Origin: Sedimentibacter sp. SX930
GTDB lineage: Bacteria > Bacillota > Bacilli > Lactobacillales > Aerococcaceae
Direction of reading: 5' to 3'
Assembly: GCA_002155105.1 (NCBI GenBank)
Contig: MUZD01000009.1
Location: forward strand, 62,001 to 126,000
DNA length: 64,000 bases
Shown in pieces: positions 45,914 to 53,779 of this stretch. How positions within the stretch are numbered: position 1 is the first letter of the stretch; every line of letters starts with the position of its first letter. Made by a program: the position numbers and the translations under genes. Under the pieces are notes generated by a model, which saw only the letters and a program-made list of their open reading frames with translations, was not told where the DNA came from and did no database searches.

Positions 45914-46168
45914 ATGTTCATGACACCGGTATTAGGGATGGATTTCACGGAGGACAAGAAAGGGGTCGTTATTCATTTTGTCGAAGACGACGCAGTGGCG
46001 GAGGAGTATCTGTTCGAAACAACGAATGAAGCGGCTGCATTTTTCAGAAGCTGCCAAAACTTGTGCGATGAGGTCAAAGAGGAGCCGCTAGAGATCCAAT
46101 ATGCCATCATCAGAGAGTTTTTGGATCTGGATATCGGTAAATTCAACTACGAACGCGCTTATTATTGA
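45914..46168 (+). CDS. Small protein of unknown function
   Basis: An 84-residue acidic protein that I do not recognise. It has no membrane segment or signal; the start MFMTPVLGMDF and a central DEVKEEPLEIQ are notable. ATG 45914 is preferred because AAGGGA lies about 11 bases upstream; an upstream in-frame start at 45830 would add 28 basic residues from an AT-rich leader. It lies 114 bases after the AbiL-like pair and may be a third member of that island, or simply a neighbour. Confidence 0.6.
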   Translation: MFMTPVLGMDFTEDKKGVVIHFVEDDAVAEEYLFETTNEAAAFFRSCQNLCDEVKEEPLEIQYAIIREFLDLDIGKFNYERAYY

Positions 46169-46179
46169 TGGAAAACGCA

Positions 46180-46222
46180 AAAGAAGGCCAGCCCCGGTAT
46201 GATTCGGGGTTGGCCTTCTTTT
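46180..46222 (+). terminator. Terminator after the small unknown gene
   Basis: AAGAAGGCCAGCCCCG pairs with CGGGGTTGGCCTTCTT, with a T-run. Confidence 0.88.
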
Positions 46223-46245
46223 GTAGCTTCGGAATCGACGCGCAG

Positions 46246-46376
46246 CTCCGGCGAGAGTCCTGTTCGCCGGAGGATACCGGTAATAATCGGCCTCACCTAC
46301 GGCGAAGCCGGCCTCGTCGGAGCAGGGAATCAAAAATGTGGTCTGAACTCCGGTGAAGCCTGCGTTCACCGGAGCA
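46246..46376. repeat. Triple hairpin array, CTCCGGCGAAG family (block 6)
   Basis: Units start at 46246, 46297 and 46348, exactly 51 bases apart. The last pairs CTCCGGTGAA with TTCACCGGAG without mismatch: T/C changes in one arm are matched by A/G changes in the other, which suggests that the paired structure is preserved. Confidence 0.88.
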
Positions 46377-46459
46377 GAGAGTGAAATGCAGCTTCAAAGG
46401 AATCAGCACCAGCTACAGGGGGCCGGGTCCTCTGCTTTTATTGGGGTTTCCGGTGTCGT

Positions 46460-47170
46460 TCAGTATTGGCGTACCTTCAATTGTTGGCCAATCAAGATCA
46501 GATCGCCCGACAGCTGATTCAACTGTTTCAGTGTTGCCGGGGTCGTTCCGTACTTGCGCGACAAGCCCCAGAGCGTGTCGCCTTTTACGACGCTGTGCAG
46601 CAGGAACGTGCCGGGTACGCTCGCAAGGGGCGGCAGCGCGGTCAGGCCAGCTTCGATGTCCTGACGGAACCGGGCTTGCGATACGCCCCAACTCGCGAGG
46701 TAGCCATCCGGATCGGTGTGGTTGGTTCCGCCGACATTTTTCGAAACCCAGGAATGGGTTTTGATGCCTTTGTCATGAACGCTCGCTCCGCTGTTCAATG
46801 TGCAGGGGATGCCTGCTTCCAGCGCCAACTTTTGCAGCAACCAGACATAAGCTTTGTAGTCCTGATCAAAAATGGCGCGGCTGTTCGTCCGCGCCAGCTC
46901 GACTTGGGCATAGGCATAGCCGTTCGCTTTCGGGCCGACACCCCATTGGACTTTGCCGGTGTTGGCGATCTGGATTATTTTCCCGCCTCCGCCGACCCAA
47001 TGGGAAACGAAGGCGTTTTGCCAGTTTCGCTGCATATAGCTGACTTCGTTCTCGAGGCTGTTTTTGCCGACGTTGTTCGGGTTTCCGGATTCGTGGGCGA
47101 TGATCAGGTTGGCCGCGGTAAGTGGATTCTGGTAGATGGAAAAAATCCGTTTTTCGACTGTGTAGTTCAT
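46460..47170 (-). CDS. N-acetylmuramoyl-L-alanine amidase with LysM, no signal peptide
   Basis: A 236-residue endolysin-like enzyme. The N-terminal Amidase_2 (PGRP-like) domain spans about 1-150 with IAHESGNPNN, FVSHWVGGGG, YAYAQVELART and the TNHTDPDGYLA zinc-ligand region; a LysM (VVKGDTLWGLSRKYG) closes the protein. No secretion signal is seen, so release would need lysis, a holin or another route. ATG 47170 follows GAGGAGGAACATT. A terminator separates it from the DUF2922 gene, so it has its own promoter or read-through. No prophage genes surround it. Confidence 0.88.
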   Translation of the reverse strand: MNYTVEKRIFSIYQNPLTAANLIIAHESGNPNNVGKNSLENEVSYMQRNWQNAFVSHWVGGGGKIIQIANTGKVQWGVGPKANGYAYAQVELARTNSRAIFDQDYKAYVWLLQKLALEAGIPCTLNSGASVHDKGIKTHSWVSKNVGGTNHTDPDGYLASWGVSQARFRQDIEAGLTALPPLASVPGTFLLHSVVKGDTLWGLSRKYGTTPATLKQLNQLSGDLILIGQQLKVRQY

Positions 47171-47230
47171 AATGTTCCTCCTCGTGTTTGTTCTCGTTAC
47201 AGTTACTTTGTGCTCGATCGGATAAGCGCC

Positions 47231-47259
47231 AAAAAAGGGTGCCTCCGAATGAGACACCC
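47231..47259 (-). terminator. Terminator after the DUF2922 gene
   Basis: On the - strand GGGTGTCTC pairs with GGAGGCACCC and is followed by six T (A-run at 47231-47236 on +). Confidence 0.88.
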
Positions 47260-47326
47260 CTGGGCGTTGTTGATGAATACTTAAGCTGTCCAGCAGTCCA
47301 AGCGGCTTGTACTGCTTTTCTTATTT

Positions 47327-47566
47327 TTATTCGGCTTCGGCGATCAGGTCGGTGATGGTGCGTTCCACGTAGCGGGCGCTGTTCACTGCCGTGAATGGGT
47401 TGATGCCTTTCACTTCGAACGCGTTCAGACCGATGATGGCGTCCATTGCCGGTTGCAGTTCAGCCGATGTCAAGCCGCTTTTCGGGTTTTTGACACTCAA
47501 GTTGCGGGTTTTCCCGTCGGCCGTCAAAAATTTCAATTCCAAGGTTACTGTTGTCGTCATGTTCAT
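47327..47566 (-). CDS. DUF2922 family small protein
   Basis: A 79-residue protein with the DUF2922 pattern: TLELKFLTADGKTRNLSVKNPKSG, shown here only in part (TLELKFLTADGK), then LTSAELQPAMDAIIGLNAF. The family has no known function but is found beside DUF1659 and small sigma factors in Firmicutes. It lies 51 bases after the DUF1659 gene in one operon and ends at a terminator. Confidence 0.85.
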   Translation of the reverse strand: MNMTTTVTLELKFLTADGKTRNLSVKNPKSGLTSAELQPAMDAIIGLNAFEVKGINPFTAVNSARYVERTITDLIAEAE

Positions 47567-47617
47567 TTCCTCCTAGATGTTTGATGGGTAGTGGTTACTT
47601 CGCTGCTTTCGGTTGAC

Positions 47618-47824
47618 TTAGGCGATGGAGTAGCGGTTCTTTTCGACAACGACTGCGTAGGCAGCAGGCAGATCGACGAGACCGGATACGGCTGTTTGGA
47701 AGGATTGGACCTGTTCAGCGGTGACGCCTGGTTTCAGGTTCGCGAATGACTGCTTGACTTCCTTCTCGTTTGCAAAATCATTGAAATATAGCTCGATGTT
47801 TCCTTCTTCGTATTGTTTCACCAT
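47618..47824 (-). CDS. DUF1659 family small protein
   Basis: A 68-residue protein with VKQSFANLKPGVTAEQVQSF, typical of DUF1659. It has no membrane segment. It is predicted to sit between the sigma factor gene (91 bases upstream) and the DUF2922 gene. Function unknown. Confidence 0.82.
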   Translation of the reverse strand: MVKQYEEGNIELYFNDFANEKEVKQSFANLKPGVTAEQVQSFQTAVSGLVDLPAAYAVVVEKNRYSIA

Positions 47825-47915
47825 TTGGCATTCCTCCGTTTTCTTTTCTGGTAAGTGTCATGACTGCTTACACCTATAACGACGAAGGGGGACAGGCAAT
47901 GTGTAACCACGTCTT

Positions 47916-48455
47916 TCAGCCCTTCAGAAAAGAGCTGGCTTTGGTTTGGATCTGCCTTCTTCTTTTGTAGAGCGTTTTGCGCGAAATCTTTTGTTTCCTG
48001 GCGATTTCGGTGATGTTCAGTCCATCCAATGCATCCCGCAGATAGGCGTTTTCCTCAGCGGTCAGACAGGCGCAAAGGCGTTGCAGCAGATCATCCTGCT
48101 CCAGTTGGTACTCAAACGAGACTGCATTGGGGATTTCCTCCAGCTCCTCTTCGGAAAGGTAGGCTTCGCGGTTTTCTTTTTTCCGGTCCTTGCGAATCTG
48201 GTCAAGGAAAATCCAGTGGATTTTTTGCTTGGCATAGCTGACGAACAGAAAGCTGTTCTCGGTTGCGAGCGCGTCCTTCAGGCATGTTTCGTAAGTGTCA
48301 AAAAGGGAGATCAGCCCTAATTGGTAGAAGTCGTCGTAGTCGTTGTGGTCCGGATACCGATTGATTTTGTTCAGACAATGATGGATGACGCCGGCGTACA
48401 GCTCGTTCAATTGTGTGGCGGCTTCATCGGTGCAGATTCTTTTTTTCGTATTCAT
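47916..48455 (-). CDS. Small sigma-70-like factor (ComX/SigO-like)
   Basis: A 179-residue protein with a region 2-like segment (DYDDFYQLGLISLFDTYETC, about 39-58) and a C-terminal region 4 helix-turn-helix (LNITEIARKQKISRKTLYKR, about 147-166), with a short acidic linker. Regions 1 and 3 are missing, as in ComX, SigH or ECF-like factors. With the two DUF genes it forms the cassette often seen in Firmicutes. I infer that it turns on the downstream small genes and perhaps the amidase. It is divergent from a ComK-like gene. Confidence 0.8.
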   Translation of the reverse strand: MNTKKRICTDEAATQLNELYAGVIHHCLNKINRYPDHNDYDDFYQLGLISLFDTYETCLKDALATENSFLFVSYAKQKIHWIFLDQIRKDRKKENREAYLSEEELEEIPNAVSFEYQLEQDDLLQRLCACLTAEENAYLRDALDGLNITEIARKQKISRKTLYKRRRQIQTKASSFLKG

Positions 48456-48539
48456 GGCTTTGCCTCCGTAATGTAGTGGATGGCGTGATGCAGGGGGGAT
48501 CCCTGTGCATGCTCATCACGGCCCGGCAAGCTTGCTGAT

Positions 48540-48640
48540 GCCCATATTAGCGGTTTGGGGCCGTCGGGGTCAAAACGGCAAATATGGGCAAAAATGCGAC
48601 AAAAGTGATGGGACTCGAAGTTTCGGCCATATTTGTGCCG
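48540..48640. promoter_or_regulatory. Three copies of a GCCCATATTTGCCG-like motif between sigma and ComK-like genes
   Basis: GCCCATATTAGCGG at 48540-48553, its inverted form CGGCAAATATGGGC at 48576-48589, and CGGCCATATTTGTGCCG at 48624-48640. The first two form an inverted repeat of 50 bases overall. Their place between divergent regulatory genes suggests operator sites. The remaining part of this 272-base gap has a TATACT -10 candidate at 48691-48696 for the ComK-like gene and a cre-like ATGTAAGCGTTCTTA near 48654. Confidence 0.45.
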
Positions 48641-48727
48641 ATTATCGAGAAAATGTAAGCGTTCTTATATCATTCTGGAGAGATTTAGTATATACTTTTG
48701 TCAAACATTCCTAATTGGGGGGATTTT

Positions 48728-49744
48728 ATGGAAAATAAAAATGCAAAAAAACATCGCAGGGAGCTGACTCGGCAATCGAAGCAGCAAACTGACAAAAGGA
48801 GCAAACAGACAGTCGAACAATGCGTGGATGATTTGGCGACATTAGATGATTTGGGGGAAATACTCGATCCGGCAACATTGGATGCAATCATGTCGCATTT
48901 CCGCACATCGCTGGAGTCATCGTTTGCGCATAAAAGCCAGAAGAAGGAGGAGGTTGAACCGTTCTTCGTGCTGCTTGATCCGGAAAGTATTCAGACCTAT
49001 TTGGAAAAAGCCTGGGATCTGGATCGGTTTGTGTTGGACAACAGCTTCCTGTACCTGCTCAGTTTGGACCCGCAGCTGCATCGGACCGATTTCAAGACAC
49101 TCATCTTCTTCAAGGACGGCCGCCTTATCAAGACGCGCGAAAACAGCAACAATGTGATGCGTTCATTTTTTGAATTGATCGGGGTCAGTTATGATTTCAT
49201 TCGTGGGATCTCGACGCGAGTCAACGGAAAAGAGGGCCATTGTGTACCCTATATTTTTGGGAGGTACAGCTTTTTGCCGTTGAGCGGACCGACCCGCAGG
49301 CAGAGTTCGTGGATCAACCTTTCGAAGGTGCAGCATTATCGGGCTTTGAAAGGGGAAAAAGGTGTGGAAATCCATTGTGAAAATCAGCATGTTTTCCAGC
49401 TGCCGGTGCGCCCGCAATTTTTTGCCGATAAGGTCAAACAAGCCGGCCAGACAGTCCACCGTCAAGAGCACCTTTTGCGCAACGTTTTGAAGAATTTCGA
49501 TTATGTCGACGGAAGGAAAGAGGAGCGCGAGAACAATCTGTTGGGGAATGCTTTTCATGCACCCACCGATCGCATTTCGCTGATTTCGATGGAGGATTAC
49601 ATCCGGATTTTCCAGTTTTCCTTTGCAGAGACGGCTTTGAAGCATCCTTCGTTGCGTGACAATCCAGTGACTGACGAGGCGTTGCACCTGCTGCGGGAGA
49701 ATCTTTACGACGATCTGCCTCATCTCAGGAATGCGCCCCGCTAG
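48728..49744 (+). CDS. ComK-domain protein with N-terminal extension
   Basis: A 338-residue protein whose middle (about 125-255) resembles competence transcription factor ComK of Bacillus: MRSFFELIGVSYDFIRGIST, then GRYSFLPLSGPTRRQSSWI (about 178-196) followed by the helix VQHYRALKG and LPVRPQFFADKVKQA. ComK binds A-T boxes and switches on DNA-uptake genes. The first 120 or so residues are charged and not recognised, and the C-terminal 80 add further unknown sequence; ComK itself is about 190 residues. ATG 48728 follows GGGGGGA. It is divergent from the sigma factor gene. The similarity is by eye, so it should be treated as probable. Confidence 0.72.
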   Translation: MENKNAKKHRRELTRQSKQQTDKRSKQTVEQCVDDLATLDDLGEILDPATLDAIMSHFRTSLESSFAHKSQKKEEVEPFFVLLDPESIQTYLEKAWDLDRFVLDNSFLYLLSLDPQLHRTDFKTLIFFKDGRLIKTRENSNNVMRSFFELIGVSYDFIRGISTRVNGKEGHCVPYIFGRYSFLPLSGPTRRQSSWINLSKVQHYRALKGEKGVEIHCENQHVFQLPVRPQFFADKVKQAGQTVHRQEHLLRNVLKNFDYVDGRKEERENNLLGNAFHAPTDRISLISMEDYIRIFQFSFAETALKHPSLRDNPVTDEALHLLRENLYDDLPHLRNAPR

Positions 49745-49861
49745 CCACCCTCACGGATTGAGGAAACGCACCATTATGAAAAAGGCTATTATTTGTGATT
49801 CAGGTGGAAGTATTTTACAATGAATGCAAAGAACAAATCTTCAGTAATGGGAGGAATCGTT

Positions 49862-50683
49862 ATGGACAAGAGAATCGAAGGCACCTTTGCTAATCAGGAA
49901 ATGGTGATCGATGAAATCACGCATCTGATCAAGCATGAAGGCTATGCGCCGGAGCAACTGCTGGTCATCACCCGCAACGGCAAGAGCAATTACATCACGG
50001 AAGAGACTGCGGTGCAGGTCATCATAACCGGTGAGGACCGTGAGGAAGACTCCTTGTGGGACAAAATCGTGAAATTCTTTACGGTTGATTTGGACGAGGA
50101 AGAGGAAGAAGCGATTTTCGAACGCTATGGCATAGATGAAGATACGTATGAGCGCTTTGAGGATGCATTGGATGATGGGGAATTGTTGCTGCTGATCGAT
50201 GATGCGGCTCCGATCAACGACGAGCATGCCGAGTTTCTCGTGCGCGACGGCATTCTGCCTGACGAAAAAGTCGTCCCTATTGCAGCTGCCACTGCTGCAG
50301 CTGCAATGAAACCGGATTGGACATCCGCCGACAGTGAAGAAGTCGGCGATGTGCCGGCCCATTCCATCGAGGCCGCGAAAAAACTGGAAGGCACCGAAGT
50401 TGCAGCTGAGTCGCCGACTCAGCCTGCTGATATGACCGACGATATCACCGGTCAACCGATCGAAGCGGAATCGGTAGCGGATCCTGCGATGGCGGAAGAC
50501 AGTCACCATTTGCCTGAAATGCAGTTCGACAAAGATGATTCCATGCCAGAGTTGGAGGAAGAAAAGGAACAGTTTTCCAAGGACCCGTTCGGAGGCGACA
50601 CTGTTGCTGCCGAAGCCGGCGAGGACGCGGAAGACATCGAACCTGATTATGAAGAGACGGACAAACCAAAACCGGCTCTGTGA
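49862..50683 (+). CDS. YflT-like (general stress protein 17M) protein, acidic tail
   Basis: A 273-residue soluble acidic protein. The N-terminal 100 residues (IEGTFANQEMVIDEITHL, then LLVITRNGKSNYI) match the YflT/heat-induced stress domain. The following 170 residues are rich in Glu, Asp, Ala and Pro and look disordered. ATG 49862 follows GGGAGGAATCGTT; the in-frame ATG at 49820 is less well supported. A stress role is inferred from the family. Confidence 0.75.
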   Translation: MDKRIEGTFANQEMVIDEITHLIKHEGYAPEQLLVITRNGKSNYITEETAVQVIITGEDREEDSLWDKIVKFFTVDLDEEEEEAIFERYGIDEDTYERFEDALDDGELLLLIDDAAPINDEHAEFLVRDGILPDEKVVPIAAATAAAAMKPDWTSADSEEVGDVPAHSIEAAKKLEGTEVAAESPTQPADMTDDITGQPIEAESVADPAMAEDSHHLPEMQFDKDDSMPELEEEKEQFSKDPFGGDTVAAEAGEDAEDIEPDYEETDKPKPAL

Positions 50684-50692
50684 TTGATACAT

Positions 50693-50735
50693 ACACCAAG
50701 GGCTGCCTCGTTGCGGGGCAGCCCTTGGTGTTTTT
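50693..50735 (+). terminator. Rho-independent terminator after the YflT-like gene
   Basis: ACACCAAGGGCTGCC pairs with GGCAGCCCTTGGTGT, with an 8-base loop and a T-run. Confidence 0.92.
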
Positions 50736-50765
50736 AGCGCGCAGCGGGGATTTCGAACATACGTT

Positions 50766-50794
50766 TTGTTCCTTTTGTGTTTTGCATGTATAAT
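50766..50794 (+). promoter_or_regulatory. Sigma-A promoter of recX-mutY
   Basis: TTGTTC (50766-50771) and TATAAT (50789-50794) with a 17-base spacer, 32 bases before the recX start. Confidence 0.7.
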
Positions 50795-50826
50795 AGCAAG
50801 TGAGATTCGCCGAAAGGATGAAGAAA

Positions 50827-51663
50827 ATGGATCATACCGAAGAACAGGCTGAAAATTTGCCTGTCGTAACAAAAATAACCGTCCAGAAAAAACGCAAGGA
50901 CCGCTTCAATGTCTTCATCGACGGAGAGTACTCCTTTCCGATATCGGAAGCGGTGCTCATCAAGGTCGGCTTGCATAAAGGCATGACGCTCACGAAAGAG
51001 CGCAGCGCCGAAATCGAGAAGGAAAACTACGACTACATGGCTTACACGACTGCAGTCAATTATCTGTCCTACAGCTTGCGCAGCGAAAAAGAAGTCCGCA
51101 AGAAACTGCATGAGGAGGAGATCAGCCCGGACGCAATCGAACGTGCGCTGACGCGGCTGGTGGATCAGAATTACGTCAATGACCGCATCTATGGCGAAAG
51201 TTACACGCGCACGGCGGCGAACCTGAATCTGAAGGGACCGCAGTTGATCGCCAATGAACTGAAAGGGAAAGGATTGTCGGAGGAAGATATCGCCTTCTCC
51301 CTCAAACAATATCCGCATGAGTTGCAGCTGGAAAATGCCCAAACGATCGCCGAGAAGCAACTCCGCAAACAAAGCCGGGTCTCTTCGCATGAAGCGGCTT
51401 CGAAAATCCGCCTCCACTTGCATCAGAAAGGCTATCCTTCCGACATCGTCCTGGAAGTCATGGGAGAGATTGAAACGGAAAAAGAGGAAGAGGATGAAAT
51501 GGCCGCACTGCGCATGCAGGGGGACAAGCTTTGGCGCCGTTATGAACGCAAGGCGAAAGGCCGTGAACTTCACCAAAAAGTCAGATCGGGACTTTACCAA
51601 AAAGGCTACCCGGGTGAGCTGATCTCCGCCTATATCGAAGAAAAGGAACAGGAAACAGAATAA
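50827..51663 (+). CDS. recX: Regulatory protein RecX
   Basis: A 278-residue RecX, which binds inside the RecA filament groove and limits recombination. Tandem three-helix repeats are visible: YLSYSLRSEKEVRKKL, LVDQNYVNDRIYGESYTR, and later GKGLSEEDIAFSL. The length near 270-280 is usual for Gram-positive RecX. ATG 50827 has AAAGG about nine bases upstream; ATG 50818 abuts it. Its stop overlaps the mutY start by one base. Confidence 0.92.
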   Translation: MDHTEEQAENLPVVTKITVQKKRKDRFNVFIDGEYSFPISEAVLIKVGLHKGMTLTKERSAEIEKENYDYMAYTTAVNYLSYSLRSEKEVRKKLHEEEISPDAIERALTRLVDQNYVNDRIYGESYTRTAANLNLKGPQLIANELKGKGLSEEDIAFSLKQYPHELQLENAQTIAEKQLRKQSRVSSHEAASKIRLHLHQKGYPSDIVLEVMGEIETEKEEEDEMAALRMQGDKLWRRYERKAKGRELHQKVRSGLYQKGYPGELISAYIEEKEQETE

Positions 51664-52937
51664 TGACAAACTTAGAACACAAAAAAATATTCAAAGCAGC
51701 CGGCATCGAAATGTGGCCGGCGGAAAAGATACAAGCTTTCCGCAAGGCCTTGTTGGACTGGTACGACAAAGAGAAACGCGACCTGCCTTGGCGCCGGACG
51801 AGCGATCCCTACAGCATCTGGGTTTCGGAAATCATGCTGCAGCAGACGCGGGTGGACACAGTGATCCCGTATTACCACAATTTCCTGGATAAGTTTCCCG
51901 ACATCGCGGCTTTGGCAGCGGCGCCGGAAGATGCGATCCTGAAAGCTTGGGAAGGGCTCGGTTATTATTCCCGCGTCAAGAACATGCAGAAGGCGGCGCA
52001 ACAAATTGTCGCCGAATATGATGGTGTCTTCCCAGAGGATCCGCAGGAAATCGCGAAGCTGAAGGGCATCGGTCCGTATACGGCAGGCGCAGTTTCCAGC
52101 ATTGCTTTCCAGATTCCTGAACCGGCAGTCGACGGCAACGTCATGCGCGTCATGAGCCGATTGTTCGAAATCGATGCCGATATCGCCAAACCGGCCAGCC
52201 GGAAAATCTTTGAAGCGGTAGTGCGTGAACTGATCGACCCGGATCGGCCTGGAGATTTCAATCAAGCCTTGATGGATCTGGGCTCAAGTATCTGTTCACC
52301 GCTCAATCCGCAGCCTGAAATCAGTCCAATCAAGGATTTCAATGCAGCCTACAAAAACGGAACGATGCACCTTTATCCGGTCAAAAGCAAAGCGAAAAGG
52401 CCGGTGCCGATGAATCTGCAGGGCATCATCCTGCAGAACAAGGAAAAGCAGTTCCTTTTGGAGAAGCGCCCGAACAGCGGCCTGCTGGCGGATTTTTGGA
52501 CGTTTCCGTTGATCCAGTTGGAACTCGATGCGATACCCGGATCGGAGGATGCAACCCTAGAACCGGCCACCATCCAAACGGAATTATTGGTTGCTGAGGA
52601 TTTCCCGAAACTGACGGAAGCAGCGAAGAAGGCCAACAAAAAGTTGCCGTCCTTTAACCAGATCGAAGCCCAGCTTTCAGCGGCTGTGGCTGAAAAATAC
52701 GGCTTGAAGCCCGTGTGGCTGAAGGCGGAAACCGGATCGGTCAATCATGTCTTCAGTCACATCAAATGGCACATCACCGGTTATTACGGACGCGTGTTGA
52801 CAAACGCTGACAGCGAATTGCCGGCACAATGCCGTTGGGTCAATGAAGAAGATTTTGCCGACTACGCCTTCCCGGTACCGCAACAAAAAATGTGGCAACA
52901 ATTCCAGCAACAGACCCGAAAAGAATTTGGCCTATAA
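51663..52937 (+). CDS. mutY: Adenine DNA glycosylase MutY lacking the FeS cysteines
   Basis: A 424-residue enzyme that removes adenine mispaired with 8-oxoguanine. The catalytic Glu lies in SEIMLQQTRVDTVIPYY. The helix-hairpin-helix LKGIGPYTAGA and the catalytic Asp in VDGNVMRV follow, and the C-terminal NUDIX-like 8-oxoG recognition domain spans about 250-420 (FSHIKWHITGYYG). The usual four-Cys cluster loop reads ICSPLNPQPEISPIKDFNAA: only the first Cys remains. Clusterless MutY enzymes are known from lactic acid bacteria. Confidence 0.94.
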   Translation: MTNLEHKKIFKAAGIEMWPAEKIQAFRKALLDWYDKEKRDLPWRRTSDPYSIWVSEIMLQQTRVDTVIPYYHNFLDKFPDIAALAAAPEDAILKAWEGLGYYSRVKNMQKAAQQIVAEYDGVFPEDPQEIAKLKGIGPYTAGAVSSIAFQIPEPAVDGNVMRVMSRLFEIDADIAKPASRKIFEAVVRELIDPDRPGDFNQALMDLGSSICSPLNPQPEISPIKDFNAAYKNGTMHLYPVKSKAKRPVPMNLQGIILQNKEKQFLLEKRPNSGLLADFWTFPLIQLELDAIPGSEDATLEPATIQTELLVAEDFPKLTEAAKKANKKLPSFNQIEAQLSAAVAEKYGLKPVWLKAETGSVNHVFSHIKWHITGYYGRVLTNADSELPAQCRWVNEEDFADYAFPVPQQKMWQQFQQQTRKEFGL

Positions 52938-53060
52938 TGGCTAAAGTTTCGCAATCCATTTCCATTCTATGATATACTGTTCAATGAACTGAAAGTTGAG
53001 AGTTCCGCCGAAATGATTTCCGGCGAGGACTCAAATAGTTGAAGAAAGTTGGGCACCGTG

Positions 53061-53606
53061 ATGCATAATCCTCGGGAGGGAGAATTCATCACCATAAAGA
53101 GTTATAAGCATGACGGCAGCCTGCATCGAACGTGGCGTGACACCATGGTATTAAAAACTAGTGACCAATCCATAATCGGCTGTAATGATCACACCTTAGT
53201 AACGGAAGCAGATGGGCGTCGCTGGGTCACCAGAGAGCCTGCATTGTTGTATTACCATAAACATTATTGGTTCAACATCGTCACCATGATCCGCCAAAAG
53301 GGTGTCTCCTACTATTGCAATCTGGCTTCGCCATATGTGATCGACCAGGAAGCATTGAAGTACATCGATTATGACTTGGACATTAAAGTTTTTCCTGATG
53401 GTGAAAAACGTTTGCTTGATGTAGATGAGTATGAATTGCATCGCAATCGCATGAATTACCCAAAAGAGATCGATCATATCCTGAAGGAGAACGTGAAGAT
53501 TTTGGTGAGCTGGATCAACGAAGAAAAAGGTCCATTTTCCAAAGAATACGTCGACTTATGGTATGAGCGGTACTGTCAGCTGTCGCATAATCAGCAAAAC
53601 TCGTGA
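53061..53606 (+). CDS. ntdP: Nucleoside tri/diphosphate phosphatase (DUF402)
   Basis: A 181-residue protein close to Bacillus YgaC and staphylococcal Ntd[31 protein letters not shown], and the Asp-rich [14 protein letters not shown] are diagnostic. It hydrolyses NTPs and NDPs with metal. ATG 53061 gives the family N-terminus; the TTG at 53049 is an alternative. An imperfect hairpin (GAGTTCCGCCG with CGGCGAGGACTC, 52999-53032) lies in the leader. A terminator follows. Confidence 0.9.
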   Translation: MHNPREGEFITIKSYKHDGSLHRTWRDTMVLKTSDQSIIGCNDHTLVTEADGRRWVTREPALLYYHKHYWFNIVTMIRQKGVSYYCNLASPYVIDQEALKYIDYDLDIKVFPDGEKRLLDVDEYELHRNRMNYPKEIDHILKENVKILVSWINEEKGPFSKEYVDLWYERYCQLSHNQQNS

Positions 53607-53620
53607 TGAATCCAAATTAT

Positions 53621-53657
53621 AAAAAACCAGTCGAGCTCATTGATCGGCTGGTTTTTT
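53621..53657 (+). terminator. Rho-independent terminator after ntdP
   Basis: AAAAAACCAGTCGA (53621-53634) pairs with TCGGCTGGTTTTTT (53644-53657), with one G-T pair. Confidence 0.88.
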
Positions 53658-53779
53658 ATCGGAAATATCCGCCTGCTTGAAAAAATACCGTGCATTAACA
53701 CAACTGTTATATTATGATAAATATATCTGTAATATAGAGTCAATATTTGGAATACGATTAAAATATTGGAGGAGTCAGA

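Noticed and set aside
46460-48455. Amidase, DUF2922, DUF1659 and sigma genes as a prophage remnant
   Set aside because: No integrase, capsid, tail, terminase or holin gene is near, and the DUF pair with a sigma factor is a known non-phage cassette.
52999-53032. Hairpin before ntdP as another array unit
   Set aside because: It is a single hairpin with CCGCCG/CGGCGAGG arms, in a 5' leader, without the CTCCGGCGAAG order or a neighbour at 50 bases.
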